A stretch of 64,000 nt of DNA, taken from Sepiola atlantica (lineage: Eukaryota > Mollusca > Cephalopoda > Sepiida > Sepiolidae). Both the position numbers and the translations under genes were made by a program. The DNA lies in contig CAUVYP010000586.1 in the NCBI GenBank assembly GCA_963556195.1, positions 620,001 to 684,000 on the forward strand, read 5' to 3'. Positions 1 to 10,400 of the stretch are shown in pieces. Position 1 is the stretch's first letter. Every line of letters begins with the position of its first letter. Under the pieces are notes generated by a model. That model was not told where the DNA came from. It worked only from the letters and a program-made list of their open reading frames with translations, and searched no databases.

Positions 1-195
1 CAACAAAATTTAGCGCGTTTTAAAGTTGATATCGCTTTTGTTTATAACTTCCACATTTATTCGAATTGTGCAACGAAACTTTGCACAGATTAGCGGAGTC
101 ACATTTTCTACTGAAGTACCAAGTTTCAGAAGTGCAGCTCTTGTACTGCCGGAGATATGTCGATACAAACTGAATACGCAAAACATCAACAAAAT

Positions 196-381
196 TTAGC
201 GCGTTTTAAAGTTGATATCGCTTTTGTTTATAACTTCCACATTTATTCGAATTGTGCAACGAAACTTTGCAGACAGTCGCGGATAGGCCTTTTCTACTGA
301 AGTACCAAGTTTCAGAAGTGCAGCTCTTGTACTGCCGGAGATATGTCGATACAAACTGAATACGCAAAACATCAACAAAAT
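196..381 (+). repeat. Type B monomer (representative)
   Basis: It is identical to type A over most of its length, but the core at offset 75-99 is replaced by GACAGTCGCGGATAGG followed by CCTTTTCTAC. The tail is the ordinary AAACATCAAC. B normally follows an A monomer and precedes C, A, E or D depending on the HOR. Variants include B with TTTCACATTT (1312, 3544), B with TAAGTTTCAC (18982, 20656, 21586, 22888), B with ACTAAACTTTG (44010, 46057, 49963, 50893) and B with TTTAATCGAA (49033, 53869, 58333). These variants track the local HOR family. Confidence 0.95.
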
Positions 382-567
382 TTAGCGCGTTTTAAAGTTG
401 ATATCGCTTTTGTTTATAACTTCCACATTTATTCGAATTGTGCAACGAAACTTTGCACAGATTAGCGGAGTCACATTTTCTACTGAAGTACCAAGTTTCA
501 GAAGTGCAGCTCTTGTACTGCCGGAGATATGTCGATACAAACTGAATACGCAAACTATCAACAAAAT
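382..567 (+). repeat. Type C monomer (A core, AACTATC tail; representative)
   Basis: The core is type A but the tail reads CGCAAACTATCAAC in place of CGCAAAACATCAAC. C is usually followed by a D or D' monomer (head TTAGTGCGATTT); the tail of C and the head of D therefore form a composite junction that travels as a unit through the array. Exceptions where C is followed by B (5962, 9496, 16750, 25306) mark old recombination points. A regional variant at 32984, 35428 and 36916 reads TTGCAAAGATTAG and ATATCCCTTTTG. Confidence 0.92.
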
Positions 568-753
568 TTAGTGCGATTTAAAGTTGATATCGCTTTTGTT
601 TATAACTTCACCATTCTTTTGAATTGTGCAACGAAACTTTGCAGAGATAAGCGGAGTCACATGCTCTACTGAAGTACCAAGTTTCAGAAGTGCAGCTCTT
701 TTACTGCCGGAGATATGTCGATACAAACTGAATACGCAAAACATCAACAAAAT
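568..753 (+). repeat. Type D monomer (most divergent class; representative)
   Basis: D differs from A in several places: head TTAGTGCGATTT for TTAGCGCGTTTT, CTTCACCATTCTTTTG for CTTCCACATTTATTCG, core GAGATAAGCGGAGTC plus ACATGCTCTAC, and CTCTTTTACTG for CTCTTGTACTG. It ends with the ordinary AAACATCAAC tail. D is almost always followed by E. A subclass with GATAAGTGGAGTC occurs at 4474, 15262, 23818, 39918, 41406, 46987, 51823, 54799, 59263, 62239 and 63913. In 54799 and 59263 the CACCATTC segment reads CCACATTC, an A-like partial conversion. Confidence 0.94.
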
Positions 754-939
754 TTAGCGCGTTTTAAAGTGGATATCGCTTTTGTTTATAACTTCCACAT
801 TTATTCGAATTGTGCAACGAAACTTTGCAGACCGTCGCGGAGACACACGTTCTACTGAAGTACCAAGTTTCAGAAGTGCAGCTCTTGTAATGCCGGAGAT
901 ATGTCGATACAAACTGAATACGCAAAACATCAACTAAAT
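754..939 (+). repeat. Type E monomer (representative)
   Basis: E is marked by AAAGTGGATATC, core GACCGTCGCGGAGACACACG, CTTGTAATGCC and the tail CATCAACTAAAT. The tail change (C-A-A-C-T) removes the leading TTG start of the minus-strand frame, which explains why E monomers lack the 60-codon frame seen elsewhere. E copies usually precede an A or F monomer. Subclasses: TAAGTTCCAC instead of TAACTTCCAC (6706, 10240, 17494, 19168, 26050, 42521); ACACGGGCTAC with GTACTGCC (only from 29.6 kb onward). Confidence 0.94.
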
Positions 940-1125
940 TTAGCGCGTTTTAAAGTTGATATCGCTTTTGTTTATAACTTCCACATTTATTCGAATTGTG
1001 CAACGAAACTTTGCACAGATTAGCGGAGTCACATTTACTACTGAAGTACCAAGTTTCAGAAGTGCAGCTCTTGTACTGCCGGAGATATGTCGATACAAAC
1101 TGAATACGCAAAACATCAACAAAAT
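940..1125 (+). repeat. Type F monomer (A-like, follows E; representative)
   Basis: F is an A monomer with CACATTTACTAC instead of CACATTTTCTAC. It occurs directly after E at 940, 3172, 11170, 11728, 13402, 13960, 18610, 20284, 21214 and 22516. At 28468 the same position reads CATTTGCTAC. I find no F after 28.7 kb, so it marks the left part of the array. Confidence 0.9.
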
Positions 1126-2055
1126 TTAGCGCGTTTTAAAGTTGATATCGCTTTTGTTTATAACTTCCACATTTATTCGAATTGTGCAACGAAACTTTGC
1201 ACAGATTAGCGGAGTCACATTTTCTACTGAAGTACCAAGTTTCAGAAGTGCAGCTCTTGTACTGCCGGAGATATGTCGATACAAACTGAATACGCAAAAC
1301 ATCAACAAAATTTAGCGCGTTTTAAAGTTGATATCGCTTTTGTTTATAACTTTCACATTTATTCGAATTGTGCAACGAAACTTTGCAGACAGTCGCGGAT
1401 AGGCCTTTTCTACTGAAGTACCAAGTTTCAGAAGTGCAGCTCTTGTACTGCCGGAGATATGTCGATACAAACTGAATACGCAAAACATCAACAAAATTTA
1501 GCGCGTTTTAAAGTTGATATCGCTTTTGTTTATAACTTCCACATTTATTCGAATTGTGCAACGAAACTTTGCACAGATTAGCGGAGTCACATTTTCTACT
1601 GAAGTACCAAGTTTCAGAAGTGCAGCTCTTGTACTGCCGGAGATATGTCGATACAAACTGAATACGCAAACTATCAACAAAATTTAGTGCGATTTAAAGT
1701 TGATATCGCTTTTGTTTATAACTTCACCATTCTTTTGAATTGTGCAACGAAACTTTGCAGAGATAAGCGGAGTCACATGCTCTACTGAAGTACCAAGTTT
1801 CAGAAGTGCAGCTCTTTTACTGCCGGAGATATGTCGATACAAACTGAATACGCAAAACATCAACAAAATTTAGCGCGTTTTAAAGTGGATATCGCTTTTG
1901 TTTATAACTTCCACATTTATTCGAATTGTGCAACGAAACTTTGCAGACCGTCGCGGAGACACACGTTCTACTGAAGTACCAAGTTTCAGAAGTGCAGCTC
2001 TTGTAATGCCGGAGATATGTCGATACAAACTGAATACGCAAAACATCAACTAAAT

Positions 2056-2241
2056 TTAGCGCGTTTTAAAGTTGATATCGCTTTTGTTTATAACTTCCAC
2101 ATTTATTCGAATTGTGCAACGAAACTTTGCACAGATTAGCGGAGTCACATTTTCTACTGAAGTACCAAGTTTCAGAAGTGCAGCTCTTGTACTGCCGGAG
2201 ATATGTCGATACAAACTGAATACGCAAAACATCAACAAAAT
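2056..2241 (+). repeat. Type A monomer (representative, most common class)
   Basis: This is the reference monomer. It starts TTAGCGCGTTTTAAAGTTGA, carries the variable core GCACAGATTAGCGGAGTC followed by ACATTTTCTAC, then CTCTTGTACTGCC, and ends with the tail CGCAAAACATCAAC. It has one EcoRV site (GATATC) and one AluI site (AGCT), so either enzyme should give a 186-bp ladder from most of the array. A monomers are the commonest class and occur at every scale of the HORs. No coding function: the minus-strand frame stops once per monomer. Confidence 0.95.
2113..2133. repeat. 7-bp inverted repeat with 7-nt spacer in A-class monomers (representative)
   Basis: TGTGCAA and TTGCACA are perfect reverse complements separated by CGAAACT. 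The arms are 7 bp in monomers with the A-type core (A, A', C, F). In B, D and E monomers the right arm reads TTGCAG, so only 5 bp pair. The element lies at the left edge of the variable core. It could form a short hairpin or be a site for a dimeric protein; both are inferences from symmetry alone. A few single monomers break it, for example 5218-5403 (TTTGGACA) and 27352-27537 (TTTGCCCA). Confidence 0.75.
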
Positions 2242-3915
2242 TTAGCGCGTTTTAAAGTTGATATCGCTTTTGTTTATAACTTCCACATTTATTCGAATTG
2301 TGCAACGAAACTTTGCACAGATTAGCGGAGTCACATTTTCTACTGAAGTACCAAGTTTCAGAAGTGCAGCTCTTGTACTGCCGGAGATATGTCGATACAA
2401 ACTGAATACGCAAAACATCAACAAAATTTAGCGCGTTTTAAAGTTGATATCGCTTTTGTTTATAACTTCCACATTTATTCGAATTGTGCAACGAAACTTT
2501 GCAGACAGTCGCGGATAGGCCTTTTCTACTGAAGTACCAAGTTTCAGAAGTGCAGCTCTTGTACTGCCGGAGATATGTCGATACAAACTGAATACGCAAA
2601 ACATCAACAAAATTTAGCGCGTTTTAAAGTTGATATCGCTTTTGTTTATAACTTCCACATTTATTCGAATTGTGCAACGAAACTTTGCACAGATTAGCGG
2701 AGTCACATTTTCTACTGAAGTACCAAGTTTCAGAAGTGCAGCTCTTGTACTGCCGGAGATATGTCGATACAAACTGAATACGCAAACTATCAACAAAATT
2801 TAGTGCGATTTAAAGTTGATATCGCTTTTGTTTATAACTTCACCATTCTTTTGAATTGTGCAACGAAACTTTGCAGAGATAAGCGGAGTCACATGCTCTA
2901 CTGAAGTACCAAGTTTCAGAAGTGCAGCTCTTTTACTGCCGGAGATATGTCGATACAAACTGAATACGCAAAACATCAACAAAATTTAGCGCGTTTTAAA
3001 GTGGATATCGCTTTTGTTTATAACTTCCACATTTATTCGAATTGTGCAACGAAACTTTGCAGACCGTCGCGGAGACACACGTTCTACTGAAGTACCAAGT
3101 TTCAGAAGTGCAGCTCTTGTAATGCCGGAGATATGTCGATACAAACTGAATACGCAAAACATCAACTAAATTTAGCGCGTTTTAAAGTTGATATCGCTTT
3201 TGTTTATAACTTCCACATTTATTCGAATTGTGCAACGAAACTTTGCACAGATTAGCGGAGTCACATTTACTACTGAAGTACCAAGTTTCAGAAGTGCAGC
3301 TCTTGTACTGCCGGAGATATGTCGATACAAACTGAATACGCAAAACATCAACAAAATTTAGCGCGTTTTAAAGTTGATATCGCTTTTGTTTATAACTTCC
3401 ACATTTATTCGAATTGTGCAACGAAACTTTGCACAGATTAGCGGAGTCACATTTTCTACTGAAGTACCAAGTTTCAGAAGTGCAGCTCTTGTACTGCCGG
3501 AGATATGTCGATACAAACTGAATACGCAAAACATCAACAAAATTTAGCGCGTTTTAAAGTTGATATCGCTTTTGTTTATAACTTTCACATTTATTCGAAT
3601 TGTGCAACGAAACTTTGCAGACAGTCGCGGATAGGCCTTTTCTACTGAAGTACCAAGTTTCAGAAGTGCAGCTCTTGTACTGCCGGAGATATGTCGATAC
3701 AAACTGAATACGCAAAACATCAACAAAATTTAGCGCGTTTTAAAGTTGATATCGCTTTTGTTTATAACTTCCACATTTATTCGAATTGTGCAACGAAACT
3801 TTGCACAGATTAGCGGAGTCACATTTTCTACTGAAGTACCAAGTTTCAGAAGTGCAGCTCTTGTACTGCCGGAGATATGTCGATACAAACTGAATACGCA
3901 AACTATCAACAAAAT

Positions 3916-4101
3916 TTAGTGCGATTTAAAGTTAGTATCGCTTTTGTTTATAACTTCACCATTCTTTAGAATTGTGCAACGAAACTTTGCAGAGATAAGC
4001 GGAGTCACATGCTCTACTGAAGTACCAAGTTTTAGAAGTGCAGCTCTTTTACTGCCGGAGATATGTCGATACAAACTGAATACGCAAAACATCAACAAAA
4101 T
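3916..4101 (+). repeat. Type D' monomer (D variant without EcoRV site; representative)
   Basis: D' has the D head and core but reads AAAGTTAGTATCG instead of AAAGTTGATATCG, which destroys GATATC, and CCATTCTTTAGAAT instead of CCATTCTTTTGAAT. In the left part it also has AAGTTTTAGAAG. It is followed by A' or A rather than E, so D' defines a separate junction type. Later copies at 55915, 56287, 60379 and 60751 add TCGCTTATGTTT. Confidence 0.92.
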
Positions 4102-4287
4102 TTAGCGCGTTTTAAAGTTGATATCGCTTTTGTTTATAACTTCCACATTTATTCGAATTGTGCAACGAAACTTTGCACAGATTAGCGGAGTCACATTTTC
4201 TACTGAAGTACCAAGTTTCAGAAGTGCAGCTCTTGTACTGCCGGAGATATGTCGATACAAACTGAATACGCAAAATATCAACAAAAT
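4102..4287 (+). repeat. Type A' monomer (A core, AAATATC tail; representative)
   Basis: This is an A monomer whose tail is CGCAAAATATCAAC. It typically follows D' and precedes C, giving the recurrent block D'-A'-C. Copies include 12658, 14890, 23446, 29212, 30912, 33356, 35800, 37288, 41034, 44568, 46615, 51451, 54427, 58891, 61867 and 63541. The same tail on other cores (B at 12100 and 14332, E at 40104) indicates exchange within the monomer. Confidence 0.9.
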
Positions 4288-5775
4288 TTAGCGCGTTTTA
4301 AAGTTGATATCGCTTTTGTTTATAACTTCCACATTTATTCGAATTGTGCAACGAAACTTTGCACAGATTAGCGGAGTCACATTTTCTACTGAAGTACCAA
4401 GTTTCAGAAGTGCAGCTCTTGTACTGCCGGAGATATGTCGATACAAACTGAATACGCAAACTATCAACAAAATTTAGTGCGATTTAAAGTTGATATCGCT
4501 TTTGTTTATAACTTCACCATTCTTTTGAATTGTGCAACGAAACTTTGCAGAGATAAGTGGAGTCACATGCTCTACTGAAGTACCAAGTTTCAGAAGTGCA
4601 ACTCTTTTACTGCCGGAGATATGTCGATACAAACTGAATACGCAAAACATCAACAAAATTTAGCGCGTTTTAAAGTGGATATCGCTTTTGTTTATAACTT
4701 CCACATTTATTCGAATTGTGCAACGAAACTTTGCAGACCGTCGCGGAGACACACGTTCTACTGAAGTACCAAGTTTCAGAAGTGCAGCTCTTGTACTGCC
4801 GGAGATATGTCGATACAAACTGAATACGCAAAACATCAACTAAATTTAGCGCGTTTTAAAGTTGATATCGCTTTTGTTTATAACTTCCACATTTATTCGA
4901 ATTGTGCAACGAAACTTTGCACAGATTAGCGGAGTCACATTTTCTACTGAAGTACCAAGTTTCAGAAGTGCAGCTCTTGTACTGCCGGAGATATGTCGAT
5001 ACAAACTGAATACGCAAAACATCAACAAAATTTAGCGCGTTTTAAAGTTGATATCGCTTTTGTTTATAACTTCCACATTTATTCGAATTGTGCAACGAAA
5101 CTTTGCAGACAGTCGCGGATAGGCCTTTTCTACTGAAGTACCAAGTTTCAGAAGTGCAGCTCTTGTACTGCCGGAGATATATCGATACAAACTGAATACG
5201 CAAAACATCAACAAAATTTAGCGCGTTTTAAAGTTGATATCGCTTTTGTTTATAACTTCCACATTTATTCGAATTGTGCAACGAAACTTTGGACAGATTA
5301 GCGGAGTCACATTTTCTACTGAAGTACCAAGTTTCAGAAGTGCAGCTCTTGTACTGCCGGAGATATGTCGATACAAACTGAATACGCAAACTATCAACAA
5401 AATTTAGTGCGATTTAAAGTTGATATCGCTTTTGTTTATAACTTCACCATTCTTTTGAATTGTGCAACGAAACTTTGCAGAGATAAGCGGAGTCACATGC
5501 TCTACTGAAGTACCAAGTTTCAGAAGTGCAGCTCTTTTACTGCCGGAGATATGTCGATACAAACTGAATACGCAAAACATCAACAAAATTTAGCGCGTTT
5601 TAAAGTGGATATCGCTTTTGTTTATAACTTCCACATTTATTCGAATTGTGCAACGAAACTTTGCAGACAGTCGCGGAGACACACGTTCTACTGAAGTACC
5701 AAGTTTCAGAAGTGCAGCTCTTGTAATGCCGGAGATATGTCGATACAAACTGAATACGCAAAACATCAACTAAAT

Positions 5776-5961
5776 TTAGCGCGTTTTAAAGTTGATATCG
5801 CTTTTGTTTATAACTTCCACATTTATTCGAATTGTGCAACGAAACTTTGCACAGATTAGCGGAGTCACATTTTCTACTTAAGTACCAAGTTTCAGAAGTG
5901 CAGCTCTTGTACTGCCGGAGATATGTCGATACAAACTGAATACGCAAAACATCAACAAAAT
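5776..5961 (+). repeat. A monomer with CTACTTAAG change
   Basis: TGA in CTACTGAAG is replaced by TTA. The change also places a stop in the minus-strand frame, so the usual 60-codon frame is absent here. The same change at 9310 confirms the 3534-bp duplication. Confidence 0.85.
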
Positions 5962-7077
5962 TTAGCGCGTTTTAAAGTTGATATCGCTTTTGTTTATAAC
6001 TTCCACATTTATTCGAATTGTGCAACGAAACTTTGCACAGATTAGCGGAGTCACATTTTCTACTGAAGTACCAAGTTTCAGAAGTGCAGCTCTTGTACTG
6101 CCGGAGATATGTCGATACAAACTGAATACGCAAACTATCAACAAAATTTAGCGCGTTTTAAAGTTGATATCACTTTTGTTTATAACTTCCACATTTATTC
6201 GAATTGTGCAACGAAACTTTGCAGACAGTCGCGGATAGGCCTTTTCTACTGAAGTACCAAGTTTCAGAAGTGCAGCTCTTGTACTGCCGGAGATATGTCG
6301 ATACAAACTGAATACGCAAAACATCAACAAAATTTAGCGCGTTTTAAAGTTGATATCGCTTTTGTTTATAACTTCCACATTTATTCGAATTGTGCAACGA
6401 AACTTTGCACAGATTAGCGGAGTCACATTTTCTACTGAAGTACCAAGTTTCAGAAGTGCAGCTCTTGTACTGCCGGAGATATGTCGATACAAACTGAATA
6501 CGCAAACTATCAACAAAATTTAGTGCGATTTAAAGTTGATATCGCTTTTGTTTATAACTTCACCATTCTTTTGAATTGTGCAACGAAACTTTGCAGAGAT
6601 AAGCGGAGTCACATGCTCTACTGAAGTACCAAGTTTCAGAAGTGCAGCTCTTTTACTGCCGGAGATATGTCGATACAAACTGAATACGCAAAACATCAAC
6701 AAAATTTAGCGCGTTTTAAAGTGGATATCGCTTTTGTTTATAAGTTCCACATTTATTCGAATTGTGCAACGAAACTTTGCAGACCGTCGCGGAGACACAC
6801 TTTCTACTGAAGTACCAAGTTTCAGAAGTGCAGCTCTTGTAATGCCGGAGATATGTCGATACAAACTGAATACGCAAAACATCAACTAAATTTAGCGCGT
6901 TTTAAAGTTGATATCGCTTTTGTTTATAACTTCCACATTTATTCGAATTGTGCAACGAAACTTTGCACAGATTAGCGGAGTCACATTTTCTACTGAAGTA
7001 CCAAGTTTCAGAAGTGCAGCTCTTGTACTGCCGGAGATATGTCGATACAAACTGAATACGCAAAACATCAACAAAAT

Positions 7078-7263
7078 TTAGCGCGTTTTAAAGTTGATAT
7101 CGCTTTTGTTTATAACTTCCACATTTATTCGAATTGTGCAACGAAACTTTGCACAGATTAGCGGAGTCACATTTTCTACTGAAGTACCAAGTTTCAGAAG
7201 TGCAGCTCTTTTACTGCCGGAGATATGTCGATACAAACTGAATACGCAAAACATCAACAAAAT
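7078..7263 (+). repeat. A/D hybrid monomer (representative)
   Basis: The core is type A (CACAGATTAGCGG) but the right part carries the D-type CTCTTTTACTGCC. The same hybrid is seen at 7450, 8194, 10612, 12844, 17866, 19540 and 26422. The switch lies between the core and offset about 128. A crossover or conversion between an A and a D monomer explains it; an independent G-to-T change is the simpler alternative because only one base distinguishes the two tails. Confidence 0.7.
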
Positions 7264-7449
7264 TTAGCGCGTTTTAAAGTTGATATCGCTTTTGTTTATA
7301 ACTTCCACATTTATTCGAATTGTGCAACGAAACTTTGCAGACAGTCGCGGATAGGCCTTTTCTACTGAAGTACCAAGTTTCAGAAGTGCAGCTCTTGTAC
7401 TGCCGGAGATATGTCGATACAAACTGAATACGCAAAACATCAACAAAAT

Positions 7450-10400
7450 TTAGCGCGTTTTAAAGTTGATATCGCTTTTGTTTATAACTTCCACATTTAT
7501 TCGAATTGTGCAACGAAACTTTGCACAGATTAGCGGAGTCACATTTTCTACTGAAGTACCAAGTTTCAGAAGTGCAGCTCTTTTACTGCCGGAGATATGT
7601 CGATACAAACTGAATACGCAAAACATCAACAAAATTTAGCGCGTTTTAAAGTTGATATCGCTTTTGTTTATAACTTCCACATTTATTCGAATTGTGCAAC
7701 GAAACTTTGCAGACAGTCGCGGATAGGCCTTTTCTACTGAAGTACCAAGTTTCAGAAGTGCAGCTCTTGTACTGCCGGAGATATGTCGATACAAACTGAA
7801 TACGCAAAACATCAACAAAATTTAGCGCGTTTTAAAGTTGATATCGCTTTTGTTTATAACTTCCACATTTATTCGAATTGTGCAACGAAACTTTGCAGAC
7901 CGTCGCGGAGACACACGTTCTACTGAAGTACCAAGTTTCAGAAGTGCAGCTCTTGTAATGCCGGAGATATGTCGATACAAACTGAATACGCAAAACATCA
8001 ACTAAATTTAGCGCGTTTTAAAGTTGATATCGCTTTTGTTTATAACTTCCACATTTATTCGAATTGTGCAACGAAACTTTGCACAGATTAGCGGAGTCAC
8101 ATTTTCTACTGAAGTACCAAGTTTCAGAAGTGCAGCTCTTGTACTGCCGGAGATATGTCGATACAAACTGAATACGCAAAACATCAACAAAATTTAGCGC
8201 GTTTTAAAGTTGATATCGCTTTTGTTTATAACTTCCACATTTATTCGAATTGTGCAACGAAACTTTGCACAGATTAGCGGAGTCACATTTTCTACTGAAG
8301 TACCAAGTTTCAGAAGTGCAGCTCTTTTACTGCCGGAGATATGTCGATACAAACTGAATACGCAAAACATCAACAAAATTTAGCGCGTTTTAAAGTTGAT
8401 ATCGCTTTTGTTTATAACTTCCACATTTATTCGAATTGTGCAACGAAACTTTGCAGACAGTCGCGGATAGGCCTTTTCTACTGAAGTACCAAGTTTCAGA
8501 AGTGCAGCTCTTGTACTGCCGGAGATATGTCGATACAAACTGAATACGCAAAACATCAACAAAATTTAGCGCGTTTTAAAGTTGATATCGCTTTTGTTTA
8601 TAACTTCCACATTTATTCGAATTGTGCAACGAAACTTTGCAGACAGTCGCGGATAGGCCTTTTCTACTGAAGTACCAAGTTTCAGAAGTGCAGCTCTTGT
8701 ACTGCCGGAGATATATCGATACAAACTGAATACGCAAAACATCAACAAAATTTAGCGCGTTTTAAAGTTGATATCGCTTTTGTTTATAACTTCCACATTT
8801 ATTCGAATTGTGCAACGAAACTTTGGACAGATTAGCGGAGTCACATTTTCTACTGAAGTACCAAGTTTCAGAAGTGCAGCTCTTGTACTGCCGGAGATAT
8901 GTCGATACAAACTGAATACGCAAACTATCAACAAAATTTAGTGCGATTTAAAGTTGATATCGCTTTTGTTTATAACTTCACCATTCTTTTGAATTGTGCA
9001 ACGAAACTTTGCAGAGATAAGCGGAGTCACATGCTCTACTGAAGTACCAAGTTTCAGAAGTGCAGCTCTTTTACTGCCGGAGATATGTCGATACAAACTG
9101 AATACGCAAAACATCAACAAAATTTAGCGCGTTTTAAAGTGGATATCGCTTTTGTTTATAACTTCCACATTTATTCGAATTGTGCAACGAAACTTTGCAG
9201 ACAGTCGCGGAGACACACGTTCTACTGAAGTACCAAGTTTCAGAAGTGCAGCTCTTGTAATGCCGGAGATATGTCGATACAAACTGAATACGCAAAACAT
9301 CAACTAAATTTAGCGCGTTTTAAAGTTGATATCGCTTTTGTTTATAACTTCCACATTTATTCGAATTGTGCAACGAAACTTTGCACAGATTAGCGGAGTC
9401 ACATTTTCTACTTAAGTACCAAGTTTCAGAAGTGCAGCTCTTGTACTGCCTGAGATATGTCGATACAAACTGAATACGCAAAACATCAACAAAATTTAGC
9501 GCGTTTTAAAGTTGATATCGCTTTTGTTTATAACTTCCACATTTATTCGAATTGTGCAACGAAACTTTGCACAGATTAGCGGAGTCACATTTTCTACTGA
9601 AGTACCAAGTTTCAGAAGTGCAGCTCTTGTACTGCCGGAGATATGTCGATACAAACTGAATACGCAAACTATCAACAAAATTTAGCGCGTTTTAAAGTTG
9701 ATATCGCTTTTGTTTATAACTTCCACATTTATTCGAATTGTGCAACGAAACTTTGCAGACAGTCGCGGATAGGCCTTTTCTACTGAAGTACCAAGTTTCA
9801 GAAGTGCAGCTCTTGTACTGCCGGAGATATGTCGATACAAACTGAATACGCAAAACATCAACAAAATTTAGCGCGTTTTAAAGTTGATATCGCTTTTGTT
9901 TATAACTTCCACATTTATTCGAATTGTGCAACGAAACTTTGCACAGATTAGCGGAGTCACATTTTCTACTGAAGTACCAAGTTTCAGAAGTGCAGCTCTT
10001 GTACTGCCGGAGATATGTCGATACAAACTGAATACGCAAACTATCAACAAAATTTAGTGCGATTTAAAGTTGATATCGCTTTTGTTTATAACTTCACCAT
10101 TCTTTTGAATTGTGCAACGAAACTTTGCAGAGATAAGCGGAGTCACATGCTCTACTGAAGTACCAAGTTTCAGAAGTGCAGCTCTTTTACTGCCGGAGAT
10201 ATGTCGATACAAACTGAATACGCAAAACATCAACAAAATTTAGCGCGTTTTAAAGTGGATATCGCTTTTGTTTATAAGTTCCACATTTATTCGAATTGTG
10301 CAACGAAACTTTGCAGACCGTCGCGGAGACACACGTTCTACTGAAGTACCAAGTTTCAGAAGTGCAGCTCTTGTAATGCCGGAGATATGTCGATACAAAC

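Larger units (their letters stand above)
1..3171 (+). repeat. Six-monomer HOR region (1116 bp, paired as 2232 bp)
   Basis: Monomer order from 10 is A-B-C-D-E, then F-A-B-C-D-E (940-2055), then A-A-B-C-D-E (2056-3171). The F-containing and A-containing six-mers alternate, and the B monomer alternates with them (TTTCACATTT in 1312 and 3544, TTCCACATTT in 196 and 2428). The better repeat unit is therefore 12 monomers, 2232 bp. This looks like the least rearranged part of the window. Confidence 0.9.
2986..7449 (+). repeat. 24-monomer HOR, copy 1 (4464 bp)
   Basis: Order: E F A B C D' A' C D E A B C D E A C B C D E A A/D B. The same order recurs at 13774-18237 and 22330-26793. Private markers shared by all three copies include the D with GTGGAGTC and GTGCAACTC in ninth position, the E with GTACTGCC in tenth, the B with GATATATCGATAC in twelfth and the C with CTTTGGACA in thirteenth. 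Copy 1 has its own change at 5776-5961, CTACTTAAG for CTACTGAAG. Confidence 0.92.

Noticed and set aside
2080..2100. TATA-like TTTATAAC as a promoter in each monomer
   Set aside because: Present in almost every monomer in AT-rich sequence with no other promoter or transcript evidence.
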